Shown here: one piece after another, positions 61,517 through 64,000 of the stretch
Numbering within the stretch: position 1 is the stretch's first letter
Layout: each line of letters starts with the position of its first letter
DNA from: Olleya marilimosa CAM030
GTDB lineage: Bacteria; Bacteroidota; Bacteroidia; Flavobacteriales; Flavobacteriaceae
NCBI RefSeq assembly: GCF_000518485.1
Contig: NZ_JADR01000007.1
Location: 62,001 to 126,000, forward strand
Length of the DNA stretch: 64,000 bases
Direction of reading: 5' to 3'
The notes under the pieces: model-generated
Seen by the model: only the letters and a program-made list of their open reading frames with translations
Databases searched by the model: none
Told to the model about the DNA's origin: nothing
Program-made: the position numbers and the translations under genes

Positions 61517-63577
61517 TTACTCCCTAAAAACAGGCTTCTCAAATAATAACCATTTAAAACGTAATCCAATTTCGTTAAACGTAAAACCTGCTGCAGTTGC
61601 AGACGCAATATTGCTTCGTGTACCAAAAAGGTTAGCCATACAACGCTCTGAAAATTTATAACCTAATTTAGCCTGTATTCTGTATGTGCTTTGCTGTTCG
61701 TCATCTTCAATGTATTGTAAACCTGTTGCAGCTGTAAGCTCGTAGTACCATTCTTTAGGTTTAGCTATGTTTTCATCCTTAATCAGGTTTGCAAAAACCT
61801 CTACTGCATTAAAGGTTTCTGGTGAGAAATATATTGTAGGTACTTGGTTTTTAAACGTAATGTATTGGTAGTTTAAACCTGCTTTAAGTGATGGTTTTGG
61901 TAAGATGTTATAGTATAAAGAAGTAAACAATAAATTTCGGGCATTACTATCACTTTGGCTTGTGTAAAAGTATTGTGTAAACCAACCTAAGTTAAAATTA
62001 GTGTTTAAGCTGTAGTTAGCATAAAAGTTATTTTGTACAATCTCGCGATCTAATAACTCTGCATTAAAGCTTTGTAATTCACGCTTATAACCAATAGTTA
62101 AATCTTGTAGTTTAAATGGTTTTATATTAAAAGAGACATCTGTAAGTAATTGTGTGTAGTCATTTGTAGTTGCTTTGGCAGAGGTTAATCCTGCAGTACC
62201 TTTAAAGGTTACGTTTGGTAATAATTGGTAAGATAATCCTGCACTAAAATCGTGAGAGGTTGCTTCGTTATTTGTTACAGCATTGCTTGTGCTTCGGTAA
62301 TTATAGCTTCCTAAGATTTTAAATTTTGTAGACAATGGAAACTCTAGATTGTTGTTAAGTGCAAATGCTTCATTATCTCCATTATCAAATGTGTACGATG
62401 CTTTACCTTCGTAAAAAGGGGTAAACGTTGTGTTAAGGTTTTTTATAAAGTTAGTGGCATCTTTTTGGTTGTCGTAAAACTTCAACGTGTTTTCGGCAGA
62501 GGTATAAGCTGCTTCATATTTACCTAACGCTTTTAAAGCATTTGCGTTTCCTAAGTTACCATCAAACGATGTGCTGTCGTTTACCAAAATCTGGTCGTAA
62601 TCTTTAACACTCTTTTTAAAATCGCTTTTGTAAATGTTAAGTGTTGCACGTAAAGCTAATACCCAATTGTCGTTAGGTTTAGTCTCTATTAATTTCGCGA
62701 TAAGCGTGTTTGCAGTTTTATATTTTTTATTCCAAATTAAAGCTTGTGCATAACGCTCTGTGGTTTGTTGTGTAAGTGTTGCATCTGTTGTATCTTCTAA
62801 ACTATCGTATGCTTGTTGACTTAATTGTAGTGCGTCTTTCTCTTTTCCGTTTAAGTGAGAAACTAACGCTAAACCATTTAATGCTGTGATTTTGTTTTCA
62901 GGGTTTTTAGCTAAAATATCATAAGTGGCTTTAGCTTCATCTAACTTATTTGCAATTAAATATAAGTTTGCTAAGTTTAATAAGGTGTCTTTGTCGTTGT
63001 CAAAAAGCGTTAGGTTTTGTTTTAATAGGGATTCGGCTTCGTCATACTGTTGCGCTTGTTGCTTTTGGTAAGCATAGCCTAGATACATGTATTTTTTAGA
63101 GGTTAATGCGTTTGGGTTGCCTGGTAAAACCTCTAATGCTTTGTTTACATAAGTTAGTGCAGCTTCATATTCTTTTAAATTAGATAGTGTGTTTGCATAA
63201 CTTAATAAAGCAGGAAAACTTTTAGGATCTTCGTCAATTAAACCTTTAAAATAGGTTTTGGCTTTAGTGAAGTTGCTATTCCATAATAAAGACTCACCAT
63301 AATTTAGTTTCACCTCAAAATCTGTTGGGTAATCTGCTAATAGATTTGTAAACAGTGTGTTGGCTTGCTCTGGTTTTCCGTTTAATCCAATTGCACGACC
63401 ATAACATAGTCTAGCAGTTTTATTGTCTGGATGGTCTTTTAGTATGTTTTGAAAAAACGTTTCCGCTTTAGCGTACTTACCAGTTTCTAAATAGGTAAAG
63501 CCTTCTTGCATGTCTTGAGCATAGCTAAAAACAGCAGTCAATAATAGGGTAAGTAGGGTTATAAATTTGAGTTTCAT
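61517..63577 (-). CDS. TPR-repeat protein with C-terminal outer-membrane beta-barrel
   Basis: A 686-residue protein. A signal peptide ends SYAQDMQEG (residue ~21). TPR repeats span ~22-370 (for example GFTYLETGKYAKAETFFQNI). The last ~300 residues form barrel strands (KASYTFDNGDNEAF, FKILGSYNYRSTS, ending FNEIGLRFKWLLFEKPVF). The layout resembles the TPR-barrel porins of polysaccharide secretion (PgaA, BcsC, PelB) but no homology to one is claimed. It is divergent from the STAS gene, and the region between them carries the LytTR-like repeats. Confidence 0.82.
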   Translation of the reverse strand: MKLKFITLLTLLLTAVFSYAQDMQEGFTYLETGKYAKAETFFQNILKDHPDNKTARLCYGRAIGLNGKPEQANTLFTNLLADYPTDFEVKLNYGESLLWNSNFTKAKTYFKGLIDEDPKSFPALLSYANTLSNLKEYEAALTYVNKALEVLPGNPNALTSKKYMYLGYAYQKQQAQQYDEAESLLKQNLTLFDNDKDTLLNLANLYLIANKLDEAKATYDILAKNPENKITALNGLALVSHLNGKEKDALQLSQQAYDSLEDTTDATLTQQTTERYAQALIWNKKYKTANTLIAKLIETKPNDNWVLALRATLNIYKSDFKKSVKDYDQILVNDSTSFDGNLGNANALKALGKYEAAYTSAENTLKFYDNQKDATNFIKNLNTTFTPFYEGKASYTFDNGDNEAFALNNNLEFPLSTKFKILGSYNYRSTSNAVTNNEATSHDFSAGLSYQLLPNVTFKGTAGLTSAKATTNDYTQLLTDVSFNIKPFKLQDLTIGYKRELQSFNAELLDREIVQNNFYANYSLNTNFNLGWFTQYFYTSQSDSNARNLLFTSLYYNILPKPSLKAGLNYQYITFKNQVPTIYFSPETFNAVEVFANLIKDENIAKPKEWYYELTAATGLQYIEDDEQQSTYRIQAKLGYKFSERCMANLFGTRSNIASATAAGFTFNEIGLRFKWLLFEKPVFRE

Positions 63578-63627
63578 GTTTAGGTTTTAATTCACTTGCA
63601 AGTTAGTCAATCATTTTCATTCATTCA

Positions 63628-63690
63628 TCTACACCAATGCTCCACTCGTCGAAATTCAACAGTCCTTCAGAGGTTTGCGTTGCATCTTTG
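63628..63690 (+). promoter_or_regulatory. LytTR-like direct-repeat promoter E
   Basis: TCTACA (63628, within CATTCATCTACA) and TCGAAA (63649) are 21 bp apart. A -7-like box CATCTTTG (63683-63690, first base off TAnnTTTG) starts 34 bp after TCGAAA and lies 41 bp before the start codon. Confidence 0.65.
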
Positions 63691-63730
63691 TATCAGAAAA
63701 TCAGATAATAACAATTTAAATATAACAATT

Positions 63731-64000
63731 ATGGCACTAACAATTACACAACAGGACAACACAATTATTTTAAATGGAAGCTTAAATACTGCTACTATTA
63801 ATAATTTTAAAATACATTTTGGTTGTATAGTAAATACATTGAAAAGTGTAACATTAAATATTGATAAGGTTACAGATATTGATGAATGTGCTTTGCAAAC
63901 TTTAAAAACAATGTATGTAAACGGAGTTGTAAATCAACAGATGTTTTTTGTTGAGGGTAAAAGGAGTGAAGAGATTTACGAAGCATTTGTATATCCACAA
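63731..64000 (+). CDS. STAS-domain protein (3' truncated by window)
   Basis: Ninety codons from ATG 63731 to the window edge with no stop codon. The sequence has the STAS pattern: TITQQDNTIILNGSLNTATI, then VTLNIDKVTDIDECALQTLK, with LQTLK at the usual helix. The Ser phosphorylated in anti-anti-sigma factors is replaced by Glu/Cys in DIDECAL, so classic Ser phosphorylation may not apply. It has a LytTR-like promoter and may open another signalling operon beyond the window. Confidence 0.8.
   Translation, partial: MALTITQQDNTIILNGSLNTATINNFKIHFGCIVNTLKSVTLNIDKVTDIDECALQTLKTMYVNGVVNQQMFFVEGKRSEEIYEAFVYPQ

Noticed and set aside
1-64000. CRISPR array, insertion sequence, integrase, prophage, rRNA
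   Set aside because: Looked for regular repeat-spacer structure, transposase or integrase motifs and rRNA signatures; none was seen.

Overview
The window is AT-rich chromosomal DNA of a member of the Bacteroidota, almost certainly a marine-type Flavobacteriaceae. The evidence is the -7 promoter boxes of the TAnnTTTG type, the absence of Shine-Dalgarno sequences, two proteins with type IX secretion C-terminal domains, an exonuclease-fused DnaE, an S16 protein with a long Ala/Glu-rich tail, and many TAATG or ATGA gene overlaps. No insertion sequence, prophage, integrase or CRISPR array was seen, and the only RNA gene recognised is a tRNA-Asp.

Layout. Positions 1-4800 hold Fe-S and redox housekeeping: an Mrp/ApbC-type Fe-S carrier, an Nfu protein, a TrxR-like ferredoxin-NADP reductase with its [2Fe-2S] ferredoxin, a decayed four-helix-bundle gene between them, and a metallophosphatase. 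Positions 4983-18958 are a Wzx/Wzy-type capsule or exopolysaccharide locus. It runs from a NusG/UpxY-like antiterminator through a long leader, a WecA-like initiating transferase, a TviB/TviC-type pair for UDP-GalNAc(A), a flippase, an ATP-grasp ligase, a polymerase, two GT4 enzymes, and Wza- and Wzc-type export proteins to an outer-membrane protein. Positions 19166-30887 are core metabolism and information processing: glutaryl-CoA dehydrogenase, TrmN6, RimM, S16, DnaE, thioredoxin, a ClpP protease and a DUF58 protein. The tRNA-Asp follows. Positions 31462-34444 hold a small secreted peptide gene followed by a TPR histidine kinase and its response regulator. Positions 35312-39478 hold a BlaI/M56 system with accessory genes. 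Positions 39487-47645 are mixed membrane and housekeeping genes (Bax inhibitor-like, GT2, RuvC, HemW and others).

The most interesting part is 47655-55119. It contains a compact signalling operon: a single-domain receiver, an H-NOX haem sensor, a PAS histidine kinase, a FIST-domain protein (the family of the nitric-oxide sensor NosP), a second histidine kinase, an Hpt phosphotransfer protein and a LytTR response regulator. Five promoters in or near this block carry the same unusual upstream architecture. Hexamer-centred direct repeats (TCKACA, TCKACA, then a degenerate NNGAAA) are phased at 21 bp, and the last repeat starts 33-34 bp before the -7 box. The 21-bp period is that of LytTR binding sites, so the operon's own LytTR regulator is the obvious candidate. 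The inferred targets are a small orphan protein, the signalling operon itself, a CAP-domain lipoprotein, a large T9SS-secreted protein and, at the window edge, a STAS-domain gene. I read this as a dual H-NOX/FIST gas-sensing phosphorelay with a locally visible regulon. The wiring is inferred, but the repeats and their spacing are directly visible.

The right end (57922-64000) has another PAS kinase/receiver pair, an amino-acid permease, a TPR plus beta-barrel outer-membrane protein and the truncated STAS gene.
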